Below, piece by piece: positions 1 to 6,507 of a stretch of 11,496 bases of DNA (the first letter of the stretch is position 1; each line of letters starts with the position of its first letter). The DNA is from Peptococcaceae bacterium (GTDB taxonomy: Bacteria > Bacillota > Peptococcia > DRI-13 > UBA5745). The stretch spans positions 1 through 11,496 of the forward strand of contig JAISDM010000089.1 of assembly GCA_031264885.1 (NCBI GenBank), read 5' to 3'. A program made the position numbers and the translations under genes. The notes under the pieces were generated by a model, which saw nothing but the letters and a program-made list of their open reading frames with translations, ran no database searches and was not told the origin of the DNA.

Positions 1-31
1 CAGGCGCGTTTGTCATTCTGGCATCGTATCC

Positions 32-118
32 CGTCATTCCGGCGCCATGTTTTGGATTCCGGGCTTGTCCCGGAATCCAAAAGGAAGGGACCTGGATTCC
101 GGGACAAGCCCGGAATGA
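32..118. repeat. Repeat family A, inverted pair (block 1)
   Basis: A hairpin-forming unit beginning GGATTCCGGG and ending CCCGGAATCC lies at 54-78, and its inverse lies at 94-118. The outer ends are GTCATTCC at 33-40 and GGAATGAC at 112-119. Each unit is itself a near-palindrome around CTTGT or ACAAG, and the two units face each other, so the whole stretch can fold. Degenerate fragments continue to about 178. The same family recurs at 6400-6474 and 10309-10335. It is probably a non-coding dispersed repeat, REP- or MITE-like. The short open frames across it are by-products of the repeat. Confidence 0.8.
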
Positions 119-194
119 CAGGGGATAGACAGGCCCGGAATGAACGGGGGCAGGCAAACCCGGATGACAGCAGGAATGCGTGTTTGCCGGGGGC

Positions 195-247
195 GGGCGG
201 CAGAATGCCGCCCCTACGGATGCGTGATGCGCGGCGCCGTAGGGGCG
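195..247. repeat. Repeat family B, short copy (block 1)
   Basis: The left half at 195-219 has an 8-bp stem, GGGCGGCA/TGCCGCCC, followed by CCTACGG. The inverse of CGCCCCTACGG (209-219) occurs at 237-247, so the halves form a longer inverted repeat around a 17-base spacer. The right terminal hairpin seen in block 2 is missing, so this copy is shortened. Fuller copies lie at 6524-6662 and 10192-10259. Confidence 0.75.
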
Positions 248-329
248 CCCTACCCTTTCTCTCTTCGATCTCATTTACTTTGTCTTTCCACCCGCCAAAT
301 CGCGGATCACAGAGTCCGAGTATAAAATG

Positions 330-358
330 TTGCCGAAACCCAAAAAACGTGGTATGCT
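330..358 (+). promoter_or_regulatory. Putative sigma-70-type promoter for the DUF1538/PII operon
   Basis: A -35-like TTGCCG (330-335) is followed after 17 bases by a -10-like TATGCT (353-358). It stands about 45 bases upstream of the first start codon and just downstream of repeat block 1. The spacing is ideal and each hexamer matches the consensus at four positions. This is an assignment from sequence only. A TATAAA at 321-326 has no good -35 partner. Confidence 0.5.
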
Positions 359-390
359 GAATAGGGTCATACGCAGACAGAGGCGGACAC

Positions 391-398
391 GGAGGTGA
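391..398 (+). promoter_or_regulatory. Shine-Dalgarno that decides the DUF1538 start
   Basis: GGAGGTGA is a full anti-SD complement. It overlaps the GTG at 395 and leaves only 2 bases after GGAGG before the ATG at 398, which is too close for either. The TTG at 404 stands 5 bases after the extended motif and 8 after GGAGG, which is the normal distance. The TTG is in the same frame and would remove only three residues. Confidence 0.55.
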
Positions 399-1885
399 TG
401 CGATTGGGCATCTTAGGAGAAAAATTCAAAGAGGTTTTGTTTTCGGTTTTGCCTGTGACGGCAATCGTATTGGTGCTTTCCGGTGTTTTTTGGCTGACGG
501 GGCGCCCGCTGCCGCCGATGATGATGCTGTACTTCCTGCTGGGGGTCGTTTTGATCATCGCCGGCTTGTCCGTGTTTTTGCTGGGGGTTGACGTCGGCAT
601 TGTGCCGCTGGCCACACATATCGGCGGCACGCTCTCCAAGTCTAACCGCCTGTGGCTTCTGGCGGCGGCCGGATTGGTGATCGGTTTTTTTATCTGCATC
701 GCGGAGCCGGATCTGCAGATCCTGGCGGGTCAGATTGAAGGCGTGACCTCCGGAACCATCAGCAAAATGTCGATCCTGACGGTCGTCTCCTTCGGCATCG
801 CCGTCATGCTGGTGCTGGGTTTGATTCGCATTGTTTATAATTTTCCTCAAAATATTTTACTGACGATCTTGTATGGCGTCATCCTGATCATCGGGCTGTT
901 TACGCCTCCGGAAATTCTGGCGATTTCCTTTGACGCCAGCGGCGCCACCACCGGAGCGCTGACGGTGCCGTTTATATTGGCGCTGGCCTTGGGAATTTCC
1001 TCGCTGAAAAAGGATTCCAAGACGTCGGAGGAGGACAGCTTCGGGCTGGTGGGCGTGACGTCCACGGGGGCCATCATCGGGGTGCTGATGCTGGGCCTGA
1101 TCAAGCGGATCCACGATCTGACCGGGGCGCTGCCTGAGGATACCTCGACGGGCGCCGTTTCGATGATACTGGAGATTGTCCGGGATTCCTTCGTGGCCAT
1201 TTTGCCGTTGTTCGTGATTTTCGCCGTTTTTCAGGCGACGGCCTCCAAATTTCCCAAGCGTCAGGCGCGGCGCGTTATTGTCGGCTTGACTTATAACTGT
1301 CTGGGGCTTATTCTATTTCTGGTCGGGGTGAATATGGGGTTTATGGATCTGGGCGTTGAATTGGGCGCCACCATCGTTGGGTATAATAAAAACCTGCTGA
1401 TTGTCGCGCTGGGGTTTATGGTCGGGTTCGTCACCATTATGGCGGAACCCGCCGTCTATGTGCTGATGCAGCAGATTGAGGATGTGACCTCCGGTTATGT
1501 GAAGCGAAACATTGTACTCGGAGCGCTTGCCATCGGCGTGGGCCTGGCCGTGGGGCTTTCCATGCTCCGGATCCTGACGCCGGGCATACAGCTGTGGCAT
1601 TATTTGCTGCCAGGTTTTATCATTTGCGTCCTGCTCTCGTTTTTTACGCCCAAACTGTTTGTCGGCATCGGGTTTGACTCGGGAGGCGTCGCTTCCGGCC
1701 CCATGACCGCCACTTTCATCCTCGCCTTTTCCCAGGGCGTCGCGTCGGCGACGGCCGGCGCGGACGTGTTGAAGGACGCCTTCGGAATGATTTCTATGGT
1801 GGCCATGATGCCGATCATCACTATAGAGATTTTGGGGTTAATTTTCAAATTCAGCTTACAAAAAGGCGGTGTAGATCAATCGTGA
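395..1885 (+). CDS. DUF1538 family membrane protein with two internal repeats (probable transporter)
   Basis: The product is an integral membrane protein of about 496 residues with many hydrophobic helices, matching the DUF1538 family (function unproven, thought to be transport). An internal duplication with an offset of 247 residues is plain. AEP occurs at 103-105 and 350-352. QIE-x-VTSG occurs at 113-120 and 360-367. FD-x-x-G-x-x-(T/S)G occurs at 179-187 and 427-435. Such repeated halves are typical of transporters with inverted or parallel pseudo-symmetry. A charged loop (about 205-215) and a loop near 238-252 separate the halves. The next gene overlaps its stop by 4 bases (GTGA), which argues for translational coupling with a PII-like regulator. 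The start is given as the GTG at 395; the ATG at 398 and especially the TTG at 404 are alternatives, because the ribosome binding site fits 404 best. The substrate cannot be told from the sequence. Confidence 0.9.
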   Translation: MMRLGILGEKFKEVLFSVLPVTAIVLVLSGVFWLTGRPLPPMMMLYFLLGVVLIIAGLSVFLLGVDVGIVPLATHIGGTLSKSNRLWLLAAAGLVIGFFICIAEPDLQILAGQIEGVTSGTISKMSILTVVSFGIAVMLVLGLIRIVYNFPQNILLTILYGVILIIGLFTPPEILAISFDASGATTGALTVPFILALALGISSLKKDSKTSEEDSFGLVGVTSTGAIIGVLMLGLIKRIHDLTGALPEDTSTGAVSMILEIVRDSFVAILPLFVIFAVFQATASKFPKRQARRVIVGLTYNCLGLILFLVGVNMGFMDLGVELGATIVGYNKNLLIVALGFMVGFVTIMAEPAVYVLMQQIEDVTSGYVKRNIVLGALAIGVGLAVGLSMLRILTPGIQLWHYLLPGFIICVLLSFFTPKLFVGIGFDSGGVASGPMTATFILAFSQGVASATAGADVLKDAFGMISMVAMMPIITIEILGLIFKFSLQKGGVDQS

Positions 1886-2559
1886 GGCAATTTGATTTTT
1901 TGTGTTGTATTGTCAACCACGGCAGCGGCACAAAAATATTAAATTTGGCAAAAAAACACGGCATACATGGCGGCACGATTCTTTTGGGGCACGGAACCGT
2001 GCCTCTGAACAAGCTCATGGAGTTCTTTGAGCTGGCTGATTCGCGCAAGGAGATTGTGATCATGCTGGCGGATCATGCTTCCGCCTGCGAGGCGATGGCG
2101 TACATCGGCAATGAAATGTCGCTTCACAAGAAAAACAGCGGCATTTGCTTTATTTCTCCGGCGAACAATGTTTTTGGCGTCGGGCAGTCTGTGCCGGACG
2201 CATCAGAGAAACGGGAGGATGATCAGGAAGTCATGTACAACGCGATTTATACCATCGTTCAGAAAGGAATGGCGGAGGATGTGGTGGACGCGGCGAGGGC
2301 CGCGGGAGCGCGGGGCGGCACGATCATCAACGCCCGCGGTTCCGGCGCGAACGACACCATGACGGTGTTTGCCATGCCCATCGAGCCGGAGCGGGAGATT
2401 GTGCTGATTTTGGCCGACAAGGACGCGACGGAAGCGATTGCCGCCGCGATTCGGGGGCGGATCGACTTTGAACAGCACGGCGCGGGGATTCTGTTCGTTT
2501 TGGGTGTGAGCGAGGTATACGGTCTGGCGAGGGGACGCGCCAACGACGCCAACGCTTAG
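1882..2559 (+). CDS. Tandem PII-like signalling protein associated with DUF1538
   Basis: This soluble protein of 225 residues consists of two PII-like (ferredoxin-like) halves, about 11-100 and 126-215. They align over their length: HGGTILLGHGT at 29-39 against RGGTIINARGSG at 144-155, KEIVIMLAD at 56-64 against REIVLILAD at 171-179, and a closing GICFI/GILFV strand followed by a V-x-G-h motif. PII proteins sense nucleotides and 2-oxoglutarate and control transporters and enzymes. The position directly behind a DUF1538 gene, overlapping it by GTGA, suggests that this one regulates that membrane protein. The usual uridylylation tyrosine region of GlnB/GlnK is not evident, so covalent control is unlikely. 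The start is GTG, with a weak AAGGCGG about 12 bases upstream, as expected for a coupled start. Normal PII proteins are single-domain trimers, so two halves in one chain imply a different assembly. Confidence 0.85.
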   Translation: MRQFDFLCCIVNHGSGTKILNLAKKHGIHGGTILLGHGTVPLNKLMEFFELADSRKEIVIMLADHASACEAMAYIGNEMSLHKKNSGICFISPANNVFGVGQSVPDASEKREDDQEVMYNAIYTIVQKGMAEDVVDAARAAGARGGTIINARGSGANDTMTVFAMPIEPEREIVLILADKDATEAIAAAIRGRIDFEQHGAGILFVLGVSEVYGLARGRANDANA

Positions 2560-2590
2560 CGTCAGCTGTAACGGATAGAACAGAAGCAGA

Positions 2591-2630
2591 AGCGCCCGTC
2601 AGGGTTTTTTCCCTGGCGGGCGCTTTTTTT
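2591..2630 (+). terminator. Intrinsic terminator after the DUF1538/PII operon
   Basis: AGCGCCCGTCAGGG (2591-2604) and CCCTGGCGGGCGCT (2611-2624) form a 14-bp stem with one T-G wobble. The loop is six T, and seven T follow. It lies 31 bases after the PII-like stop. The DHH gene converges on it from the other side; on that strand the stem is followed by a weaker U-rich stretch, so it may also stop minus-strand transcription. Confidence 0.92.
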
Positions 2631-2668
2631 GACGCGTGAATCAGGCGGCGATTAGCCCTTCTTATGTC

Positions 2669-4189
2669 TTAATCTTCGACCGCTTCGTAACTGTCGAAAA
2701 AAATGCCGCGGCGCACGATGTAGCAGTCCCCGTAATCCCCTTCGTTGGCCACGAGGAAATCCCCCCGCGTCCCGTAAAAGTATTTTTCCAAATCCCAATA
2801 GCTGAACACCTTCGTGTCCCTGTCTATAGGCTTTGCCCGCACCAGTTTTTCGCCGCGGGGCAGGCAGACGTTCGTGAAAGGCAGAATATGCCGGTGTTCG
2901 CCTGTGATTCTGTTGATCACCTTCGGCGGGTATTCCCACGTCTTCTCATACCGCTCCCCTGTGACGGTATAGTTCTTTTCGAATTTGTCGCGCAGTATGG
3001 GATAAACCTCGCCCAGAATCCCGACCATCAGATAGACGTCTTCTCCCGAAACCGTGTCGATGTCGCCTTCGAGGGTGCGGACGGTCATCTTTGTTTTTTC
3101 CGGAAAAACCTCGGCGCTTTTGGCAAAACCCACAGGCTGCGCGCGCTTCCGGAAAAGGGGCAGTTTCCCGAAATCGACGGTGTGTTTGTTCGCGTAAATA
3201 TATTCGTAATTGTCGATGTAACCGCGCATGCGCTGTTTGAGATAGGTGTCCGCCGGCAGGCCGCCGGGCAGCCCCTCAAGCTGTTTGAAACCCAGAAAGC
3301 CCCCCGCCTTCTCTATGCTTCCGCCGCCGGATCCGGCGTCACGGCACAGGAACGCCGCGAATTCGTCGGCCATGATCTCGCGGGCGCTGCTGCGAATGGA
3401 CAGTTTCAGTCCCTGGGGCTGCTCGCAGTACACGACGCAGCTGTCCATTCCGACGACCTGTTTCGCTATGTCGCTCACAAAGCCGAGCAGGTTCGGATCA
3501 CAGGGTTCCGCCCGGAATAAGCCGATGTTCTCTATGATTCCGCGATTTTTGAGCGCTTCGCCTATGAGGGTCAGTTCCTCCGGGGTGACGGCCGAGTTGT
3601 TCAGTTTCCGCACGAACGCCGGGTCGCAGGGGAGTTCCGCCAGGTCGCGGTCGAGGGGGTGGCGCAGTTCCGAAAGACCGTTTGTGTCGCTGAACAGTCC
3701 GTAGTAGAGCGCGTTGCACACCCGATAGTCGCCGGCCGCGGAGAAGCCGTCCGTATCGATCAGCTGCCACACCAGCGTCGCGCAGCTTGCCAGGGCCGGT
3801 CGGATGAGGGTGTTGTCCCCTTCGGGAATTTCCGCCCGGTGATGGTCTATCACAAAGAATTCCGCCGGTTCCGGCAGGTCAAAGTGCTGTACGTTCCCGG
3901 CCCCGCGCTGGCAATCCACCGTTATGAGCAGCTTTGTGTCCGGCGGCAGAGCCTGTACATGAGATATCTCTATCTCCAGCATATCAAGCATCATCAGGAG
4001 ATTCGGCTTGGATATCTTCCCGCGCCCTCCGTAGACCAGACTGACGTTCGCGCCCAGCGCGCGCAGCCGGCATTGCAGCGCGAAGCCCGAGCCGATCGCG
4101 TCGGCGTCGGGGATATCGTGGCATTGGATGACGATGTCGCCGTATCCCGCCAGCTTTTTGACATCCACGCGCGAATTATGTTCGCTCAT
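2669..4189 (-). CDS. DHH family phosphoesterase with an unusual C-terminal extension
   Basis: The 506-residue protein carries the DHH phosphoesterase motifs. Motif I has H24, D28 and D30 in H-D-I-P-D-A-D-A-I-G-S. Motif II is D92 in TVDCQ. Motif III is the D115-H116-H117 triad, and motif IV is D168 in LFSDTNG. A DHHA1-like domain follows, with its glycine-rich signature GSGGGS-x-x-x-AGG at 286-297. This is the arrangement of NrnA-type oligoribonuclease and pAp or cyclic-dinucleotide phosphodiesterases, which use two metal ions in the cytoplasm. Those proteins usually end near 320-340 residues. Here about 165 more follow, with two similar short motifs: a GE-x-YP segment at 381-407 and NEGDYG-x-x-YIV at 482-492. 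The start overlaps the upstream AlbA_2 stop as ATGA, with GGGAGG about 9 bases upstream, so the two genes are probably translationally coupled. The exact substrate is not readable. Confidence 0.88.
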   Translation of the reverse strand: MSEHNSRVDVKKLAGYGDIVIQCHDIPDADAIGSGFALQCRLRALGANVSLVYGGRGKISKPNLLMMLDMLEIEISHVQALPPDTKLLITVDCQRGAGNVQHFDLPEPAEFFVIDHHRAEIPEGDNTLIRPALASCATLVWQLIDTDGFSAAGDYRVCNALYYGLFSDTNGLSELRHPLDRDLAELPCDPAFVRKLNNSAVTPEELTLIGEALKNRGIIENIGLFRAEPCDPNLLGFVSDIAKQVVGMDSCVVYCEQPQGLKLSIRSSAREIMADEFAAFLCRDAGSGGGSIEKAGGFLGFKQLEGLPGGLPADTYLKQRMRGYIDNYEYIYANKHTVDFGKLPLFRKRAQPVGFAKSAEVFPEKTKMTVRTLEGDIDTVSGEDVYLMVGILGEVYPILRDKFEKNYTVTGERYEKTWEYPPKVINRITGEHRHILPFTNVCLPRGEKLVRAKPIDRDTKVFSYWDLEKYFYGTRGDFLVANEGDYGDCYIVRRGIFFDSYEAVED

Positions 4190-5430
4190 TTTATCTGCCT
4201 CCCATCGGAGATTTCTCCATTATAGAGCGTAACGCGGAATACCCCCCGGTCGTTGGAAAAAACAGGAGGCTCCAACAGATGCTTCCGCATTTCGCGGCGC
4301 ATGATGGGGATGCCGGAATAGCGGTTCTCCGAGTCGATCATGATCTCCAGCGCGCCCGCGATATAGGGATTCCTGGTGTCCAAACCCACCGTGCCGAGTC
4401 TGTCGATGGCGCCGCGCCCGTAAAGGCCGCCCGGATTCTCAATCTCTATCCTGTCGTCGAACATCAGGATACGGATCGGCGAATTCTCGGTATGAATGCT
4501 GTAATCCCGGTGAATGAGCGCGTTCAGGATCGCTTCGCGCACAGCTTTGACGGGGTACTCTTGCCGGTCGGCCCGCTTGCCCTCATCATTGACAATAACG
4601 CGGCGCTTCATGTTTTTGCCGACAAAAACAACCGCCTCGTCCAGCATTTGCGGTATCGTCCCTTCGATCCGCCGGTCGTCGAGAAAGCGTTCGCCCCTCT
4701 CTCCCAGATCCCCGATTTCCATGCCGGGGACAATGGAAGCGACGACGCTGTATTGCGGAAAGAGACCCTGCGGGTAGACGCCAAACAGCAATTCCCCGGC
4801 CACAGTGGGCGCTCCGTTTTGCGTAACGCCCTGCAGATCCAGGATCCGGCTTTCCTCCAGGGAGGCCAAATTGCTTTTCTTCTCCCGGATCTGCGCGAAA
4901 TACAGAGTCAGCGCGTTACGGTTCAGATCACCCGGTTTTGCCCTGCCGTCCACACGGAGTTCGTCCTGAATTTTGCGTTTAAACACCTCGAAGCTGTAGA
5001 CTTCGTATTCTGTCATAGGCTTGTCGGCGTCGCCAACACGGACATAGGAGCCGCGCATTCTGCCACGCCCCCGGTAGAAACAGGGCTTCTCAAAGACGTC
5101 GCATTCGGCGATTTCCGCGCCGACCACATACTTCCCGTCCATTTCGCAGACGGTAAACAGCGGCCGTACTTTGGGCTCCATCTGCTCGCATTGCTCCGCT
5201 ACTTTTTGTTGAATATCCTGCGGATCATAGACGCCGGTCACAGCGAATCCCGCTTCTTCGTCCAGGCCAAATAAGATAACGCCGCCGCCGTTTTGATTGG
5301 AAAAACTGGAGAGGGTGTCATAGAGCCTTTCGGGCGTACCCTGCCCCGCTTTTTTAATCTCAAGGTATTGGCCCTCATGCTTTTCTCTTTCCACCCGGCG
5401 GGCGAGATCGTTTAATTCTTGAACCAGCAT
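4186..5430 (-). CDS. AlbA_2 (Schlafen-type) / HATPase regulator-like protein
   Basis: The protein has 414 residues with this start. The N-terminal AlbA_2 domain shows E20-x-x-x-LEIKK and then LSSFSNQNGGGVILFGLDE at 40-58. The C-terminal part is a GHKL-type ATPase domain: REAILNALIHRDY at 298-310 (N-box, N303), FDDRIEIENPGG at 324-335, RNPYIAGAL at 353-361 and a PP-x-F end. This pairing is a common architecture annotated as an ATP-binding or transcriptional-regulator-like protein; AlbA_2 is a nucleic-acid-associated fold also found in Schlafen proteins and in defence-related genes. The frame is open back to 5595, but I choose the ATG at 5430, because GGAGGG (5442-5437) is 6 bases away and a promoter (5477-5450) lies just before it. 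The upstream frame overlaps the NYN gene and has no binding site. The stop overlaps the DHH start as ATGA. No HTH is obvious. Confidence 0.87.
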   Translation of the reverse strand: MLVQELNDLARRVEREKHEGQYLEIKKAGQGTPERLYDTLSSFSNQNGGGVILFGLDEEAGFAVTGVYDPQDIQQKVAEQCEQMEPKVRPLFTVCEMDGKYVVGAEIAECDVFEKPCFYRGRGRMRGSYVRVGDADKPMTEYEVYSFEVFKRKIQDELRVDGRAKPGDLNRNALTLYFAQIREKKSNLASLEESRILDLQGVTQNGAPTVAGELLFGVYPQGLFPQYSVVASIVPGMEIGDLGERGERFLDDRRIEGTIPQMLDEAVVFVGKNMKRRVIVNDEGKRADRQEYPVKAVREAILNALIHRDYSIHTENSPIRILMFDDRIEIENPGGLYGRGAIDRLGTVGLDTRNPYIAGALEIMIDSENRYSGIPIMRREMRKHLLEPPVFSNDRGVFRVTLYNGEISDGRQIK

Positions 5431-5449
5431 ACGCATCCCTCCGGATTTC

Positions 5450-5477
5450 ATTATACGCGTTTTATGAAAATACTCAA
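5450..5477 (-). promoter_or_regulatory. Promoter of the AlbA_2-DHH gene pair
   Basis: On the minus strand TTGAGT (5477-5472), 16 bases, and a perfect TATAAT (5455-5450) form a good sigma-70-type promoter. The predicted transcription start falls near 5443, so the leader would be about 12 bases, barely containing the ribosome binding site. It would let AlbA_2 and DHH be expressed apart from the NYN gene. A direct repeat overlaps it (see the next entry). Confidence 0.65.
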
Positions 5478-5492
5478 GCGTTTTATGGAAAT
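5457..5492. repeat. 21-bp-spaced direct repeat overlapping the AlbA_2 promoter
   Basis: GCGTTTTATGAAAAT (5457-5471) and GCGTTTTATGGAAAT (5478-5492) are 14/15 identical with a period of exactly 21 bases, two helical turns. One copy fills the promoter spacer and the other lies just upstream of the -35. That layout fits a pair of binding sites for a repressor or activator, which remains an inference. The stretch is non-coding with the chosen starts. Confidence 0.6.
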
Positions 5493-5524
5493 CCGCGGCT
5501 GCGGCTGGCTGTGGCTGCTCAAGA

Positions 5525-6199
5525 TCAACCTCCTTTATGTAACGGGTCGTTTTGGTTTGCCGGGGGTTTTCCAACCTTGGATTGCAGACCGTCAATATGC
5601 TCGTTTAAACTCGGTTTAATCGTATGCCACATGGGATCGAGGATGAAATCAATGCCTTCTCTGCGAGCGTGTTTTGCCGCCGGAACAAAGTCGCTGTCTC
5701 CTGCAATAAGTATTATTTGGTCAGCCAATCGTTTCTGGGCTAAGGATGCTATATCAAGTCCAATGCGCATATCAACGCCTTTTTGCTGGATATCAAGATA
5801 AAAATCTTGTTCCGTTAAATCGTCAACTGTAATCTCCTTACGGCATAAGCGTTTAAGAGCGTCCGGGTGTATTATGTAGCCGGTGGAACCTTCTAAAAGC
5901 TCACCCATTCTAAGCGCAACTTTTCTTTTACTGGTTAAGGCCAAATGAAACGCATTTGTCCATTTATATAGAGGACTTTTACCCAGATTTATGCTGCTTT
6001 TCAAAAGTGGGTGATACACTATTTTATTTGACGGCGGGCAGTTATAAAAAAATATTCTATACAAAGAATGATCTTCCGGGATATGACGGTGGCAGTAAGT
6101 CAGTAATTCTGTTGCGCGTTCCGCAGCCGTTTTTTCACCGAACAATTTCCTTGCCTGTTTTAAATAAAAACCGCCGTCTACCATGATTGCCGTTTTCAT
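5525..6199 (-). CDS. NYN domain (PIN-like) protein, probable ribonuclease
   Basis: The protein has 224 residues. It shows the NYN/LabA-like fold of the PIN superfamily, with acidic metal-binding positions in order: D8 in IMVDGG, D143 in KGVDMRIGLDIASLA with D149 following, and D168 and D170 in IAGDSDF. The segment GDSDFVPAAKHARREG at 167-182 is the family signature. NYN proteins are mostly metal-dependent RNases. The start ATG has AGGAG (6211-6207) 7 bases upstream. It stands behind a perfect promoter and a structured leader RNA, so expression may be attenuated. The next gene on the same strand begins 94 bases downstream with its own promoter. The last 20 residues or so are low in structure and close to a second GGAGG (5533-5529). 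The target RNA is unknown. Confidence 0.87.
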   Translation of the reverse strand: MKTAIMVDGGFYLKQARKLFGEKTAAERATELLTYCHRHIPEDHSLYRIFFYNCPPSNKIVYHPLLKSSINLGKSPLYKWTNAFHLALTSKRKVALRMGELLEGSTGYIIHPDALKRLCRKEITVDDLTEQDFYLDIQQKGVDMRIGLDIASLAQKRLADQIILIAGDSDFVPAAKHARREGIDFILDPMWHTIKPSLNEHIDGLQSKVGKPPANQNDPLHKGG

Positions 6200-6218
6200 T
6201 TGCTCACTCCTGTGGTGT

Positions 6219-6300
6219 AAAAAGCCCTCGGTTTCGGCACATCCCGGATACTGGGAGGTCTACACACCAAGGGCTGGTTTAGCGGAAGCCTTTTCGCTTC
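6219..6300 (-). ncRNA. Structured leader RNA / putative attenuator upstream of the NYN gene
   Basis: The minus-strand transcript begins with a hairpin, GAAGC (6300-6296) with GCUUC (6289-6285). A 10-bp stem follows: AGCCCUUGGU (6275-6266) pairs with ACCGAGGGCU (6232-6223), with one U-G pair, and runs straight into UUUUU (6223-6219), so it resembles an intrinsic terminator. The 33-base interior contains a smaller UCCC...GGGA hairpin (6256-6242). GUGUA (6265-6261) can instead pair with UACAC (6219-6215), beside the stem, and CCUCC (6258-6254) is complementary to the ribosome binding site. Competing folds of this kind are typical of attenuators and riboswitches. I do not recognise a known class. 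It could instead act as a separate small RNA ended by this stem. Confidence 0.6.
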
Positions 6301-6307
6301 ACCCACT

Positions 6308-6336
6308 ATAATATGTGTTCGGTCTGTTTTTGTCAA
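6308..6336 (-). promoter_or_regulatory. Strong promoter of the NYN leader and gene
   Basis: TTGACA (6336-6331) is a perfect -35. After 17 bases comes TATTAT (6313-6308), matching the -10 consensus at five of six positions. The predicted start is about 6302-6300, at the first hairpin of the leader. No other minus-strand promoter is visible between here and the end of the 289-residue gene. Confidence 0.82.
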
Positions 6337-6399
6337 CCTGTATTTTTATCGCTTCAAGCCTGAAAACTATCATATCTTGTCATTCTGGCGCCCTATCTT

Positions 6400-6474
6400 G
6401 TCATTCCGGGCTTGTCCCGGAATCCCGGTTCCTTGGTTTATCATTTTTGGAGTCCGGGACAAGCCCGGAATGAC
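6400..6474. repeat. Repeat family A, inverted pair (block 2)
   Basis: A unit starting GTCATTCCGGG and ending CCGGAATCC lies at 6400-6425 and its inverse at 6449-6474, ending GGAATGAC. A further partial GTCATTCTGG lies near 6379-6388. The leading stretch 6362-6410 matches 10270-10319 in the same orientation with few differences. Together with family B it fills the gap between the NYN promoter and the end of the MoxR-vWA operon. Confidence 0.8.
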
Positions 6475-6507
6475 GGGGATAGACAAGCCCGGCAATATTT
6501 AGGGCGC

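Noticed and set aside
10..360. Open frame of 116 codons on the plus strand through block 1
   Set aside because: It is formed by the GC-rich repeats, has no ribosome binding site, resembles no family and runs into the promoter region.
2636..3520. 294-codon plus-strand frame
   Set aside because: It is antisense to the DHH gene, whose catalytic motifs are clear, and follows codon constraints of the other strand.
4279..5274. 331-codon plus-strand frame
   Set aside because: It lies antisense to the AlbA_2/ATPase gene and shows no recognisable domain.
5431..5595. N-terminal extension of the AlbA_2 protein by 55 residues
   Set aside because: It overlaps the NYN gene, contains promoter and direct-repeat DNA, and lacks a ribosome binding site, while GGAGGG points to 5430.
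6219..6300. Leader RNA as a known riboswitch or the small SRP RNA
   Set aside because: I could not match the conserved cores I know of (THF, ZTP, fluoride, guanidine, SRP), so only a structured leader is claimed.
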